A stretch of 64,000 nt of DNA from Fortiea sp. LEGE XX443 (GCF_015206815.1 NZ_JADEXZ010000012.1:1-64000); one strand, 5' to 3'. Numbered from the stretch's first letter, positions 27,193 to 37,181 are shown. Notes: a model not told the origin generated them from the letters alone. Numbers and translations: made by a program.

Positions 27193-27466
27193 ATCATGAG
27201 AATACATGTAGGCTCGCCAAATTTAACGATTAATCATGGCATAACCTTTATGATATCTGACTTAAGTGATTATCTTTGAAATAAATTTAGAACCTGGTGC
27301 TACTTGGAATACTTGCTGCCTTTACGCCTTGGCAGACAACAAACATATCCGAAACCAATAAACTTATCTTACCACGATGCGATTGAAACAGGGTTGGACA
27401 CAGTTCAACAACAGAAACATCTGCAAAGCAGTAGTGTTTAAAATATCCTCTAAAATTATTCATAAA

Positions 27467-27500
27467 AAAAGATAGTTTGTTTAACCAAAAACTATCTTTT
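27467..27500 (-). terminator. Terminator of the sensor kinase gene
   Basis: AAAAGATAGTTT (27467-27478) and AAACTATCTTTT (27489-27500) form a 12-bp stem with A/T runs on both sides; on the minus strand it lies about 50 bases after the kinase stop. Confidence 0.7.
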
Positions 27501-27551
27501 AGAATAAGAAAATAAACGAGCCTAAAATAAACTATTATTTTGCATTTTTTC

Positions 27552-30500
27552 TTATTTATGATCTAACAGATTGACTTTTGTTATCGAGTGTCTATTTGTC
27601 TCCTGATGAATAGGCAGTTCGACTACAAACTCTGTGCCTTTGCCCAGTTCAGAGTGGCAATATATCTTGCCTTTATGTTTATCTGTCACAATTTGATAGC
27701 TGATCGAAAGTCCCAATCCTGTACCTTTACCAACAACTTTAGTAGTAAAAAATGGATCGAACAGTCGAGAGAGTACTTTTTCATTCATACCGAGTCCGTT
27801 GTCAGCAATCCGAATAGAAATCCAGTCTTTATTGAGTACAGAAGTAGAAATTTGGATTGCACTGGGGTTTGCTGCAATAACTTCGGGAGCAGCTTGGGCG
27901 TTTCGCTCTTCTAACGCATCAATGGCATTGGATAGTAAATTCATAAATACCTGATTCAATTGACCGGGATAGCATTCTATCAAAGGTAATGAATCATAAT
28001 CTTTGCTGACATAAATGGTGTGACTATCGCCTGAAGGCTTCAAGCGGTGTTGCAAAATCATTAATGTACTGTCAATGCCTTCGTGAATATCTACTACTTT
28101 AAAATCGGCTTCATCTAGGCGGGAAAAATTTCGCAACGAGGTGACAATTTCACAAATCCGCTCACTCCCAACTTGCATAGACTGAAATAATTTAGGTAAA
28201 TCGTCAAACAAAAAATCTATTTCAGCTTTCTTGAAAAACTCTTGAATTTCTGGTGCAGCATTGGGATGATAGTGTCGATAAAGCTCGACACAACGCAATA
28301 AATCTTGCGTGTATTGGTGGGCGTGTTCTAAGTTACCGTAAATAAAATTAATTGGGTTGTTAATTTCGTGAGCAACTCCCGCCACCAGTTGCCCTAAACT
28401 AGCCATTTTTTCAGCATGGATAATTTGCATTTGGGCAGTGCGTAGCTCATTCAGCGCCTGAGCTAATTGATTTGCTTCTTCACGGGTTTGACCGAGCAAA
28501 CTAGATTGTTGGAATAAGTTGGCTTGTCGCAAGGCGACACTAATTTGAGCTGCTACTTGGCTGACAAATTCTAGTTCTTCTTCTTCCCAATGACGTGCAT
28601 GGGTGCATTGGTGAATGCACAACAATCCCCACAGTTCGTCACCTTCCATAAGTGGAACAACAATCTGCGCTTTGACTTGGAATCGCTCAATCACATCCAG
28701 ATGTGGCACTTTGGAACCAATGCTGTTGACATCAGATATTACTTGCACTTGCCCTTGACGATATTGCGGGGCAAAATGGTCGCCGAAGCAATAGTCTTGC
28801 ACCTTGACAGCAAGGGCAGAATCGAACTTGGGTAACACATCTTCAGCGATAAATTCACCACTGCAAAAACCAACATTCGGATCAAAGCGAAAGATCCCGA
28901 CTCGATCTGCTGTCAGCGATCGCCGGATTTCCTGTACTGTGGTCTTCAGGATCGTCTCTAAATCCAATGATTCCCGAATTTTAACGACCAAATCAAATAA
29001 AATTCGGCGCTGTTCAGCAGATTGGTGCAGTTCCTCCGCACGAGTTTGGATTTGGGACACCATTTGAGAACTTTGCAATGCTACTCCCAGTTGGCTGGCA
29101 ACCTGTCCCAAAAATTCCACTTCCACATTATCCCACTGGCGCGGTGCAGAATGCTGATAGGCAGCCAGCAAGCCCCACAGGTTTCGTCCGACAAAAATGG
29201 GGGTCAAAGCATAGGCGCGAATTTTGAACTGCTCCAAAATATCCAGATGACAGCGCGAGTGTCCGGCTTGGAAAATGTCGTTAACAGCAAAATTTTCGTT
29301 GTTGCGGTAGCGTCCACCCTTGGTTTCTTGCAGATGGGTATCTTCCCAAACAAGATTTTTACCAAAGGGATTGATGCTGTCCCACTGGGCTTCAACCATG
29401 CCAAAATTACTGACAAATTCACCACTCCAGTCTGGATTAAAGCGATAAACGCCGACTCGCTCAACTCGCAGCAGTTTACACATTTCCTGGCAAGTGGTTT
29501 TCAAAATCAAATCAATATCTAGGGAGGAGCGAATTTTTCCGACTACTTCTGTTAAGGCACGTTGCCGAGCGATCGCTTCTTGTAAAGCAACAGCCTGTTG
29601 TTTTGATTGAGTTAAATTCTCGGCTTGCTGAATCGCAACACCTAATTGCGCTCCTACTTGTCCCAAAAACTCAACTTCGTAATTTGCCCATTGGCGCTGA
29701 CCAGAGTGGTGATAAGCGGCGATGAGTCCCCATAGTTTTGTCCCAGTGAAAATTGGGGCTAAGGCATAAGCCCCAATTTTGAATTGTTCGAGAATGTCGA
29801 TATGACAACGGGAGTGTCCAGCTTGGTAAATGTCATTGACGGCAAAACTTTCATTATTACGGTAGCGCCCACCTTTGGTTTCTTGCAGGTGGGTATCTTC
29901 CCAAACCAGATTTTTGCCAAAAGGATGAATTCTATCCCACAGCGCCTCTACCATGCCAAAATTACTCACAAATTCGCCGCTCCAGTCTTCATTAAAGCGA
30001 TAGATTGCCGCCCGTTCTAGCTTGAGGAGTTTGCAGAGTTCCTGACAAGCGGTGTCGAGAATAATTTCGGTATTCACAGACGAGCGAATATTTCCTACCA
30101 CTTCTGTTAAAGCGCGTTGCCTGGCGATCGCATCTTGCAGTTCTGCGGTGCGTTGTTTGGTTTGTTCGAGAATTTCTGCTTGCTGCATGGCTAGGCCGAG
30201 ATGGCTGGCAGCTTGGGCGACAAATTCGACTTCGTTAGGATACCATTGCCGCGGAGCAGAGTGTTGATAAGCGGCCAGTAAACCCCACAGTTTTGCACCG
30301 ATAAAAATAGGCGCGATCGCATACGCCCGAATCTGAAACTGTTCTAACACCTCAACATGACAACGAGCGTGACCGGCATCGTAAATATCAGCCACCGCAA
30401 ACGGCTCATTTTTGCGATATCGCCCTCCTTGGGTTTCTTGCAAATGGCAATCTTGCCACACCAAGTCCTGCCCAAAAGCAATCAGTGTATCCCACGGTTG

Positions 30501-30752
30501 TTCTGCAAAGCCAAAACGATTGATGAAACTACCACTCCAGTCAGAGTTGAACTGGTAGATTGCCACCCGCTCAATCTTTAACTGCCGACAAATGTCTTGA
30601 CAAGAAGTTGAACATAGGGATTCTAAGTTTGCAGATCCCCGAATTTTAGCTAAAATTCTCGCTAAGATTTTTTGATATTGAACTGCAAGCTGTAGCTGTT
30701 TATGGCAATCTTGTAATAGTTTTGACCCATCACCATCATCATTTGTTGTCAT
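27552..30752 (-). CDS. Multi-GAF sensor histidine kinase (CBCR-like)
   Basis: 1066 residues, no membrane segment. Four GAF domains: about 35-192, 220-377, 405-562 and 590-745. The first three repeat with a period of exactly 185 residues. Each has a Cys-His at the place where phytochrome-type GAFs attach bilin: GHARCHVEVLEQF (Cys131), GHSRCHIDILEQF (Cys316), GHSRCHLDILEQF (Cys501). GAF4 has Pro-His instead (KVPHLDVIERF) but carries D-Y-C-F (653-656), like the DXCF motif of cyanobacteriochromes. The kinase core follows: phospho-acceptor His795 in GVAHEINNP, N-box NLLSNAIDAL, G-boxes DNGLGM and GTGLGLSI. No response regulator gene adjoins. Confidence 0.9.
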   Translation of the reverse strand: MTTNDDGDGSKLLQDCHKQLQLAVQYQKILARILAKIRGSANLESLCSTSCQDICRQLKIERVAIYQFNSDWSGSFINRFGFAEQPWDTLIAFGQDLVWQDCHLQETQGGRYRKNEPFAVADIYDAGHARCHVEVLEQFQIRAYAIAPIFIGAKLWGLLAAYQHSAPRQWYPNEVEFVAQAASHLGLAMQQAEILEQTKQRTAELQDAIARQRALTEVVGNIRSSVNTEIILDTACQELCKLLKLERAAIYRFNEDWSGEFVSNFGMVEALWDRIHPFGKNLVWEDTHLQETKGGRYRNNESFAVNDIYQAGHSRCHIDILEQFKIGAYALAPIFTGTKLWGLIAAYHHSGQRQWANYEVEFLGQVGAQLGVAIQQAENLTQSKQQAVALQEAIARQRALTEVVGKIRSSLDIDLILKTTCQEMCKLLRVERVGVYRFNPDWSGEFVSNFGMVEAQWDSINPFGKNLVWEDTHLQETKGGRYRNNENFAVNDIFQAGHSRCHLDILEQFKIRAYALTPIFVGRNLWGLLAAYQHSAPRQWDNVEVEFLGQVASQLGVALQSSQMVSQIQTRAEELHQSAEQRRILFDLVVKIRESLDLETILKTTVQEIRRSLTADRVGIFRFDPNVGFCSGEFIAEDVLPKFDSALAVKVQDYCFGDHFAPQYRQGQVQVISDVNSIGSKVPHLDVIERFQVKAQIVVPLMEGDELWGLLCIHQCTHARHWEEEELEFVSQVAAQISVALRQANLFQQSSLLGQTREEANQLAQALNELRTAQMQIIHAEKMASLGQLVAGVAHEINNPINFIYGNLEHAHQYTQDLLRCVELYRHYHPNAAPEIQEFFKKAEIDFLFDDLPKLFQSMQVGSERICEIVTSLRNFSRLDEADFKVVDIHEGIDSTLMILQHRLKPSGDSHTIYVSKDYDSLPLIECYPGQLNQVFMNLLSNAIDALEERNAQAAPEVIAANPSAIQISTSVLNKDWISIRIADNGLGMNEKVLSRLFDPFFTTKVVGKGTGLGLSISYQIVTDKHKGKIYCHSELGKGTEFVVELPIHQETNRHSITKVNLLDHK

Positions 30753-30883
30753 AAAGTGCCGGGAAATGAAATACTTAGTTTCAGTGTTCCCTTTTTGAAT
30801 TTTTTAATTACACTTGGCAACAAAAAGCAAGTATGGGATTGGAAAAATTTTTCCCATTTCCACAGGACTTATATGGATTTCAC

Positions 30884-31270
30884 ATGACAAATCTTGACGT
30901 TATTAAGGAATTATACAGAGCTTTCCGCCAGAAGGATTATGATGCCTTCATCCAAATTTGCACTCCCAATATTGAATGGATTCAAAACGAAGGATTTCCC
31001 AGAGGTGGAACTTACCGAGGGGCAGGAGCTGTAGTTGAAGGCGTTTTCAAAGCTTTCAAGAATGATTGGGAATCATGGTCATTTGACATTGAGCAGTATT
31101 TAGATGCAGGAGAAACAATCATTGTCATCGGTAGCTATACAGGTTGCCATCAGATGTCTGGGAAATCATTCCACTCTCCGGCGGCTCATGTGTACGATAT
31201 TGATCATGGCAAGGTGTGTCGATTCCGGCAATTTACGGATACTAAAATCATTTGGGATGCAATGAACTAA
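30884..31270 (+). CDS. NTF2/SnoaL-like protein
   Basis: 128 residues from the ATG at 30884 (MTNLDVIKELYRAF); an in-frame ATG at 30833 would add 17 unlike residues. The pattern (helix, FIQICTPNIEWIQNEGFPRGGTYRGAG, beta-strands ending FRQFTDTKIIWDAM) is that of SnoaL-like/ketosteroid-isomerase-related proteins with a cone-shaped pocket. Members isomerise, dehydrate or merely bind small molecules; the ligand is unknown. Confidence 0.85.
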   Translation: MTNLDVIKELYRAFRQKDYDAFIQICTPNIEWIQNEGFPRGGTYRGAGAVVEGVFKAFKNDWESWSFDIEQYLDAGETIIVIGSYTGCHQMSGKSFHSPAAHVYDIDHGKVCRFRQFTDTKIIWDAMN

Positions 31271-31341
31271 GGTAGAGTCGGTCATAGCAAAATAATCTTG
31301 CTTGAGAGATTTGAATCGCATCAGTATTAAATTTTTAATCC

Positions 31342-31797
31342 TCAAGCTTGTTCACTACCAGTCAATTCTTTTGGCTCGTAGTAACGGCAACCTTGACAAG
31401 GGCCACAGGGGTTAACAGCACAACGCATATAGCCAGAACGGGCATTAAATTTGCAGCTAATGTCACCAATAAGATATCCTACCCCTTCTAAGTAGTAGCG
31501 ATCGCCATCCATCGGTCTGATATTTTGTCTGTCCCGTGACGCGGAAAAATTCATGGCTGCTTGTCTCAGCTGCGCCCGTGTTCGTAAATGGGTTTTACGG
31601 ATTAACCATAGGGAAAACAAGGACGGTAAAAAACCAACGGCAATCACCAAAAGTGTCTTGATATTTAACACCTTCTTTTTACCCCTTTTACGCGCTGATT
31701 GATCGTCCCAGATATTGCTTTCTAGTTGTTGCCAGAATGCAACTATTAGGGCGTTTCGCTGGATTGCAGCAGTGTGGCATCTAGTACTTTTTGGCAA
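31342..31797 (-). CDS. DUF6464 family protein
   Basis: Up to 151 residues; a GTG at 31671 with AGGGG upstream is a plausible alternative start. One membrane helix (about 44-66) precedes a conserved C-terminal part YLEGVGYLIGDISCKFNARS followed by MRCAVNPCGPCQGCRYYE, with four or five Cys that could bind metal. This is the cyanobacterial DUF6464 family as I recall it. Function unknown. Confidence 0.75.
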   Translation of the reverse strand: MPKSTRCHTAAIQRNALIVAFWQQLESNIWDDQSARKRGKKKVLNIKTLLVIAVGFLPSLFSLWLIRKTHLRTRAQLRQAAMNFSASRDRQNIRPMDGDRYYLEGVGYLIGDISCKFNARSGYMRCAVNPCGPCQGCRYYEPKELTGSEQA

Positions 31798-31869
31798 AGT
31801 ACCAGTGCCACTTCAATCAGCATAACCGTTACAACCGATGGGGTGAACTACAGTTTCATCTTCATAATT

Positions 31870-32364
31870 TTAAGATTTGTTGATTAGCACCCCCAAAAAA
31901 AAGCTATTTGTATCAGCATCAGCCTTACCCTGATTGTTCCTGTGTCGCTGTGCTGCCAATCTTTTGCTTTTACTTTGCTGTCTGAGTTTCTGTGCTAGTG
32001 ATGCAGCTTCTCGTTCTGCTCGGAATAAATCAACTTTTCGCGTTGTCAGAATGAATGACTCATCTGACTTTCGTTTCACCCAAGGGATACTAACTGCCAA
32101 ATACTTGCAAACGTTTTTGCGCGATTTAGCATTTCCTTGCAAATAATTTGTTTGACTGTTGATAGCACTAGCTATTGCTTTCAACTCTAGAATCTCAGTT
32201 TCTAACTCAGCTGCCATCTGATTGATTGTTTGCGCTTGCGCCACTAAACGCTCCCAACCACTGATCATCTTTTCCTTTTGCGGTTGTAGCGGGATGATTG
32301 CCGACTGTGATAAAGATGAGGCGCGTAAGATGGAACTGTTGTCACTGTGTTCGATTTTTTTCAT
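31870..32364 (-). CDS. Hypothetical coiled-coil protein
   Basis: 164 residues. A helical region with heptad character (about 33-70, MISGWERLVAQAQTINQMAA then ELETEILELKAIASAINSQ) and a very basic C-terminal third (RAEREAASLAQKLRQQSKSK). No recognised family. Both this gene and its neighbour DUF6464 lie on the minus strand, 70 bases apart, and are likely cotranscribed. Confidence 0.6.
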   Translation of the reverse strand: MKKIEHSDNSSILRASSLSQSAIIPLQPQKEKMISGWERLVAQAQTINQMAAELETEILELKAIASAINSQTNYLQGNAKSRKNVCKYLAVSIPWVKRKSDESFILTTRKVDLFRAEREAASLAQKLRQQSKSKRLAAQRHRNNQGKADADTNSFFLGVLINKS

Positions 32365-32494
32365 AGTTCCTTAAATAATGCTACTGAGCTTGTTAGGCAT
32401 TTTAGCAGCATTTTAGTACATTTGTACTAAATATTAATTTCATAATTCAGCAAAGATACGATCATGAGTAAGAACTCTGCTGGAATTCACTATT

Positions 32495-34048
32495 ATGTCT
32501 AGTTCGCTAACTGAAGAAATTCTTTCTCAACTTCCTGGTGATGTGCTGCGCGGGTTACGTCGCACCGATGAAATCCTGACATCTATTAGAGAAAACACTG
32601 CACCCATAACAACGGTGGTTAAGGAAAATCAACAAGATTTGGGTAATGTAGACTGGGATGCAATTGTTTGTGGTGGTACTTTAGGCATTTTAATTGGTTG
32701 TGCCTTAGCAGTACGCGGATTACGCGTGGCGTTAATTGAGCGCGGAATATTAAAGGGACGAGAGCAAGAATGGAATATTTCGCGCCAAGAATTAGAAGTA
32801 TTTTTGCAATTAAACTTGCTGACGGCTGAAGAGTTAGAACAAGCGATCGCTACTCAATATAACCCAGCTAGAGTAAGTTTCCACGATGGAGGAGAAGTTT
32901 GGGTAGAAAATGTCCTCAATATAGGCGTAGATCCAGTATATTTACTAGCAACATTAAAAACCAAATTTCTCGCTACTGGTGGACAGTTATTAGAAAATAC
33001 ACCTTTTAATGAGGCAGTTGTTCACCCGGATGGAGTGATAGTAAATAAGCAATTTAAAGCTAGATTGCTCATCGATGCAATGGGACATCTTTCTCCCATC
33101 ACCCGCCAAGCACGTCAAGGCAAAAAACCCGATGCTTTGTGTTTAGTTGTGGGAAGTTGCGCTCAAGGTTTTCCGGAAAATCAATCTGGTGATTTGTTGT
33201 TATCTTTCACATCCTTGCAGAATCAGTGTCAATACTTCTGGGAAGCTTTCCCAGCCAAAGACGGACGAACCACTTATTTATTTACCTACATGGATGCACA
33301 TCCACAACGCTTGAGTTTAGAAGAACTATTTGAAGAGTATCTCCGCCTGCTGCCAGAATATCAGGGGGTGGAATTGCCAGCGTTGAAATTTCAACGGGCG
33401 TTGTTTGGTTTCTTTCCCACTTACCGCGAAAATCCACTCAAAACAGCTTGGAATCGTATCTTACCAGTAGGAGATAGCAGTGGTAGTCAATCGCCCTTAA
33501 GTTTTGGTGGTTTTGGGGCGATGGTGCGTCACCTGAAGCGTTTAACTTTCGGCGTTGAAGAAGCACTGCAAACAAATCAATTATCTGCACAGGCTTTGTC
33601 ACTACTACAACCATATCAACCAAATTTGAGTGTGACTTGGTTATTTCAAAAGGCCATGAGTGTGGGTGTAAACCAAAATATCAGCCCAGAGCAAATTAAT
33701 CGGCTGCTTTCGGCGGTATTTCAAGAAATGCAACAGCTAGGTAATCCAGTCCTCAAGCCATTTTTGCAAGACGTGGTGCAGTTTTCAGCTTTAACACAAA
33801 CACTCATTAAAACTGGGTTATCTCATCCTGGATTAGTTGCCAAGATAATCCCACAAGTTGGTTTAGCAAACTTACTTGATTGGATGGTGCATTATGGAAA
33901 TTTAGGTGTTTACACTGCCTTGTTTAATCTTAGTCCAATGTTAGAAACATGGATTAAGAACCAACCAAATTCACAACAATATTACTGGCATCGCTTGGTA
34001 GATGGGTGGAAATATGGTTCTGGTGCTGATTACTGTGATGAAAGTTAA
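32495..34048 (+). CDS. cruP: CruA/CruP-like FAD-dependent lycopene cyclase family protein
   Basis: 517 residues. FAD-binding Rossmann motif at VCGGTLGILIGCALAVRGLRVALIER (about 58-84, in two halves), C-terminal flavin motif ILPVGDSSGSQSPLSFGGFGAM (about 324-345). The PLSFGGFG signature is characteristic of CruA/CruP, the lycopene cyclase family of green sulfur bacteria and cyanobacteria. I prefer CruP over CruA from the overall N-terminus, but the subgroup is uncertain. A membrane protein gene follows after 22 bases. Confidence 0.72.
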   Translation: MSSSLTEEILSQLPGDVLRGLRRTDEILTSIRENTAPITTVVKENQQDLGNVDWDAIVCGGTLGILIGCALAVRGLRVALIERGILKGREQEWNISRQELEVFLQLNLLTAEELEQAIATQYNPARVSFHDGGEVWVENVLNIGVDPVYLLATLKTKFLATGGQLLENTPFNEAVVHPDGVIVNKQFKARLLIDAMGHLSPITRQARQGKKPDALCLVVGSCAQGFPENQSGDLLLSFTSLQNQCQYFWEAFPAKDGRTTYLFTYMDAHPQRLSLEELFEEYLRLLPEYQGVELPALKFQRALFGFFPTYRENPLKTAWNRILPVGDSSGSQSPLSFGGFGAMVRHLKRLTFGVEEALQTNQLSAQALSLLQPYQPNLSVTWLFQKAMSVGVNQNISPEQINRLLSAVFQEMQQLGNPVLKPFLQDVVQFSALTQTLIKTGLSHPGLVAKIIPQVGLANLLDWMVHYGNLGVYTALFNLSPMLETWIKNQPNSQQYYWHRLVDGWKYGSGADYCDES

Positions 34049-34070
34049 ATAATATGTGTGTGAGGATAAT

Positions 34071-34775
34071 ATGATTGAACGGAAATCGGTAGGAATTAAA
34101 TACTTTGCTGTGTTGATTGGCTTATTGCGCGATCGCCAAGGATTTTTAGAAGATGTGCGCCAAGGAGTTAGATTACCAAGTAAGATAATTTCTTTGCTGG
34201 TTTGTAGTTCTATTTTTATTGCCATTTATGGAGGAATTATCGGTTCTTCTCATAGTTGGATGCAAGCTGTTTCTTCTGCTGTAAAATTACCAGCACTCTA
34301 TTTAATTACCTTACTAATTTGTCTACCGACACTGTTTTTTTCTAATATTATTTTTGGCTCCAAGCGCACTTTTGGACAGCATTTCGTCTTGGTACTCACA
34401 GCAGTTGCCGTCACGAGTGTGCTGTTATTTAGTTTTGCACCAATCACTCTTTTTTTCTTACTCACCACTAATAACTACCAATTTATACTTGTATTGAATG
34501 TATTGATCTTTGCCATCACGGGTTTTATTGGTGTTTCAGCTTTATACCAAGCAGCCAATTTCGTTATAGAACAAGATGATGAAGGTGGTAAGACTCGCAA
34601 GAGAATCTTACAATCTTGGCTGTTTCTTTATGCTTTTGTTGGTAGTCAACTAGGTTGGACTCTCAGACCTTTTTTTGGTTCGCCTAATCATCCCTTTCAA
34701 CTATTCCGCGAAAGAGAAGGTAATTTCTATTTGGGTGTAATTCAAGCTATTAGCTATCTTTTGGGCATCAATTAA
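34071..34775 (+). CDS. Conserved cyanobacterial membrane protein
   Basis: 234 residues from ATG at 34071 (GAGG upstream). About five or six hydrophobic helices, starting at residue 45 (IISLLVCSSIFIAIYGGIIG). The cytoplasmic N-terminus has DRQGFLEDVRQGVRLPSK. Similar proteins are annotated in Nostoc with an unhelpful WH2-type name; no function is known to me. Directly behind the CruP-like gene. Confidence 0.7.
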   Translation: MIERKSVGIKYFAVLIGLLRDRQGFLEDVRQGVRLPSKIISLLVCSSIFIAIYGGIIGSSHSWMQAVSSAVKLPALYLITLLICLPTLFFSNIIFGSKRTFGQHFVLVLTAVAVTSVLLFSFAPITLFFLLTTNNYQFILVLNVLIFAITGFIGVSALYQAANFVIEQDDEGGKTRKRILQSWLFLYAFVGSQLGWTLRPFFGSPNHPFQLFREREGNFYLGVIQAISYLLGIN

Positions 34776-34831
34776 TAGTGTATTTATCCTCTATAGGATT
34801 CATATTTGATTTGTAAAAATCGCGCTTGCTC

Positions 34832-34868
34832 AGATCCCCGACTTCTTTGAGAAGTCGGGGATCTTTTT
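34832..34868. terminator. Bidirectional intrinsic terminator
   Basis: AGATCCCCGACTTCT and AGAAGTCGGGGATCT form a perfect 15-bp stem around a 3-base loop, followed by TTTT on plus. It lies between two convergent genes. Confidence 0.9.
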
Positions 34869-34870
34869 GT

Positions 34871-35548
34871 TCACGAAGCGTTAGCGATCGCACCTTGGCA
34901 TTCTGCTACAGAAGCACGCTGCTGCATCGCTTGAACTAAGGCTTGGTAACTAGACCAATTTTCTTCTAAGAGATTTTTTGCCTGAAGGATGTGAAACCGT
35001 TGTTTTTGCTGAAAAGCTGACTCCGAAAAACCGACAATTTTTAAGACTTCTGCCAGCTTATTTTTATCATCACTGCCACCTTCAGCACGTTCAAATACCA
35101 AAGCTTCAGCTGCAATACCCGCCATCCACATTGTGCAGTAACGGTCTAACATTTGGGCGCTGATGGAACCTTTTTCTAGTTGTGCGGCTAACTCACCATC
35201 ATTAAAAGCAACACCACCTTGTCCCGCTTGTCCTTGTTTCCAGGCTTCCCAGGCGCTGAGGGTGTAGCCAGTCACGGGGATACCCAACAAGTTAGCTACT
35301 AAAAAATGTCCAGCTTCGTGGTGGATAATGCGATCGCGGTGTTCGCTAGAAAATCCCGCAATCCAATCTAACAAGATAGTTCCACCTTTTCCTTGCAAAC
35401 TAAAATTGTCTAAGGTGGCAATTCCCAAGATGGTGAAAGTGGCTAGTGCTGGTACTGTGGGCGATAAGTTAATTAATGGCCCCAGCAGTACCGATAAAGT
35501 CATCAGAAAGACGGATATAGCTACTAAATTTAGGGCTGTTTGGCTCAT
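34871..35548 (-). CDS. M41-like zinc protease without ATPase domain
   Basis: 225 residues. Two N-terminal hydrophobic segments (about 8-30 and 32-48), then the metal-binding HHEAGH (about 76-81), followed by FLVANLLGIPVTGYTLSA as in the protease domain of FtsH. The AAA domain of FtsH is absent. Such FtsH-like peptidases occur in cyanobacteria and chloroplasts; whether they cleave alone or regulate FtsH is unknown. Third zinc ligand is probably the Glu/Asp in VFERAEGGSDD. Confidence 0.82.
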   Translation of the reverse strand: MSQTALNLVAISVFLMTLSVLLGPLINLSPTVPALATFTILGIATLDNFSLQGKGGTILLDWIAGFSSEHRDRIIHHEAGHFLVANLLGIPVTGYTLSAWEAWKQGQAGQGGVAFNDGELAAQLEKGSISAQMLDRYCTMWMAGIAAEALVFERAEGGSDDKNKLAEVLKIVGFSESAFQQKQRFHILQAKNLLEENWSSYQALVQAMQQRASVAECQGAIANAS

Positions 35549-35825
35549 TTTGGGTTTTTTAACTATGGCTTAATCTTTCTTAATTATGCGGCGATCGCTG
35601 GCACCTTGGCACAATCCCTTTTATATGTTACATGTGCGCCATAGTTCCCCAACACTGCTGACATTTATACCCTTACACTTAGTCTTATCTGTTAATCTTT
35701 ATGCACAAGTGCTGATAGAGATATGTCGCCTAGCTGTCTCAAAATTTGGTTTATAAATGCTGTCTCAGCGGGAATACTAAGTTTAGCCAGCCTAATTGGT
35801 TGAAAAATTTGCGAGGTTAAAACCC

Positions 35826-36239
35826 ATGTCCGAAATCAATATAGGTGATTCTGTAGCTCACCCCTTAGTAAGATATCGTAATCATTTAGAATTTAATGGA
35901 TATCATGTTGACGAAGAAAATGAGTTGCTCTTATGCCGTCATTCCAGAAAGCATGGTTTGATAGTTAAGCATATACCAAATCGAGGTGTATTAATTAGAA
36001 TTCTTTACTCTTGTGACCTGAATACCAGTAGAGTTAATCTCTTAGAATATGTCAATGAATTGAACTTATTATTTATGTTCATGAAGGCGTATATTGATAA
36101 TTTAGGCAATAACTTGTATATGGAAACTTTTTGTGAGGGTGAATATGACAGAACTAATTTTTCAATTATCTTAGATAATATTGAATATGACATGGAAATG
36201 TTTATCAATCATCATCAAACCAGAGAATATTTACTATAA
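35826..36239 (+). CDS. YbjN-like hypothetical protein
   Basis: 137 residues from the ATG at 35826 with GAGG upstream. The alternation of strands and helices (RNHLEFNGYHVDEENELLLC ... VNLLEYVNELNLLFMFMKAY ... LYMETFCEGEYDRTNFS) resembles YbjN/type III chaperone-like folds. Function not predictable. Confidence 0.6.
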   Translation: MSEINIGDSVAHPLVRYRNHLEFNGYHVDEENELLLCRHSRKHGLIVKHIPNRGVLIRILYSCDLNTSRVNLLEYVNELNLLFMFMKAYIDNLGNNLYMETFCEGEYDRTNFSIILDNIEYDMEMFINHHQTREYLL

Positions 36240-36381
36240 GCTAAAAATTAAATAACTCGTTTTTTTGGTGGGTATAGCCCACCATTATTCATTTAATTTG
36301 AAGTAGATATGACGGTATTAATTGTACAGATTTGTTTGCACAAGTACGGTTTAAAAGCAAGTATAGACATACGAATTTTTC

Positions 36382-37041
36382 ATGAAACCTGTTTTGCATA
36401 ATGGGCAACTAACCACATGGATGGATGATCGAGGTTTTGGTTTTATACAAACTAGCGGTAATAGCCAAAAAATCTTTCTTCACATCACAGCATTTAAACA
36501 CCTTAATCGTCGTCCCCAAGTTGGTGATTTTATTTATTATCAAATCACCGTTGATAAAGACGGCAAAGTACGCGCGTGCAATGCTTCTCTAAAAGAGAAT
36601 ACATCAAAACTTATACCTTACTCCTCATCTTCTGCCGCACCAACAAAGTTTACATCTAAGCCTAGAGCGAAATATTTATCATTAGTATTACAGACTTTGC
36701 TTCTATCTATAATACCTGGGTTAGGTTCAATTCATCTTGCATTAACTACCGGCAACCGAATTCCTCTAATCCTTTATCCGGTTATGAGTTTAATTACCTT
36801 TATACTCTACAGGGATGATAAACTTCGTGCAAAACAAAAACAATGGAGAGTACCTGAGAAGACTTTGCATCTATGCGAATTTATGGGTGGTTGGTTAGGT
36901 GCGTTCGTTGCACAACGGAAACTGCATCACAAAAGTAGTAAAGTTTCTTATCAAGTTGTGTTTTGGATAATAGTAACTTTTCATATTGTGTTTTGGTTAG
37001 TTTGGATAATTATTAAAACAAAATTAATTACACAAGTTTAG
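36382..37041 (+). CDS. Cold-shock domain / DUF1294 membrane protein
   Basis: 219 residues. N-terminal cold-shock domain (about 5-70) with RNP1-like RGFGFIQ and RNP2-like KIFLHITAF. C-terminal DUF1294 (about 95-215) with three or four membrane helices and the conserved KQKQWRVPEKTLHLCEFMGG. The pairing suggests RNA or ssDNA binding at the membrane. The fusion is common across bacteria; the role is unknown. Confidence 0.88.
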   Translation: MKPVLHNGQLTTWMDDRGFGFIQTSGNSQKIFLHITAFKHLNRRPQVGDFIYYQITVDKDGKVRACNASLKENTSKLIPYSSSSAAPTKFTSKPRAKYLSLVLQTLLLSIIPGLGSIHLALTTGNRIPLILYPVMSLITFILYRDDKLRAKQKQWRVPEKTLHLCEFMGGWLGAFVAQRKLHHKSSKVSYQVVFWIIVTFHIVFWLVWIIIKTKLITQV

Positions 37042-37181
37042 ATATGAAATCCTTATCCAGCTTAAAACTTAATATATAAATATTTTTTGCACAGGTGTAA
37101 AGTCTATGAGACGATGGCTTTTAGTAAGTTTTTCACCATAGCTATCAACGGCTTCAACGAACCTGACATTATTCTCGATTG

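Larger units (their letters stand above)
26903..27551. other. Intergenic with MITE copy 2 and terminator
   Basis: 650 bases. Bases 27067-27192 are the inverted MITE copy; 27467-27500 is a terminator for the sensor kinase. No further gene seen. Confidence 0.6.
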
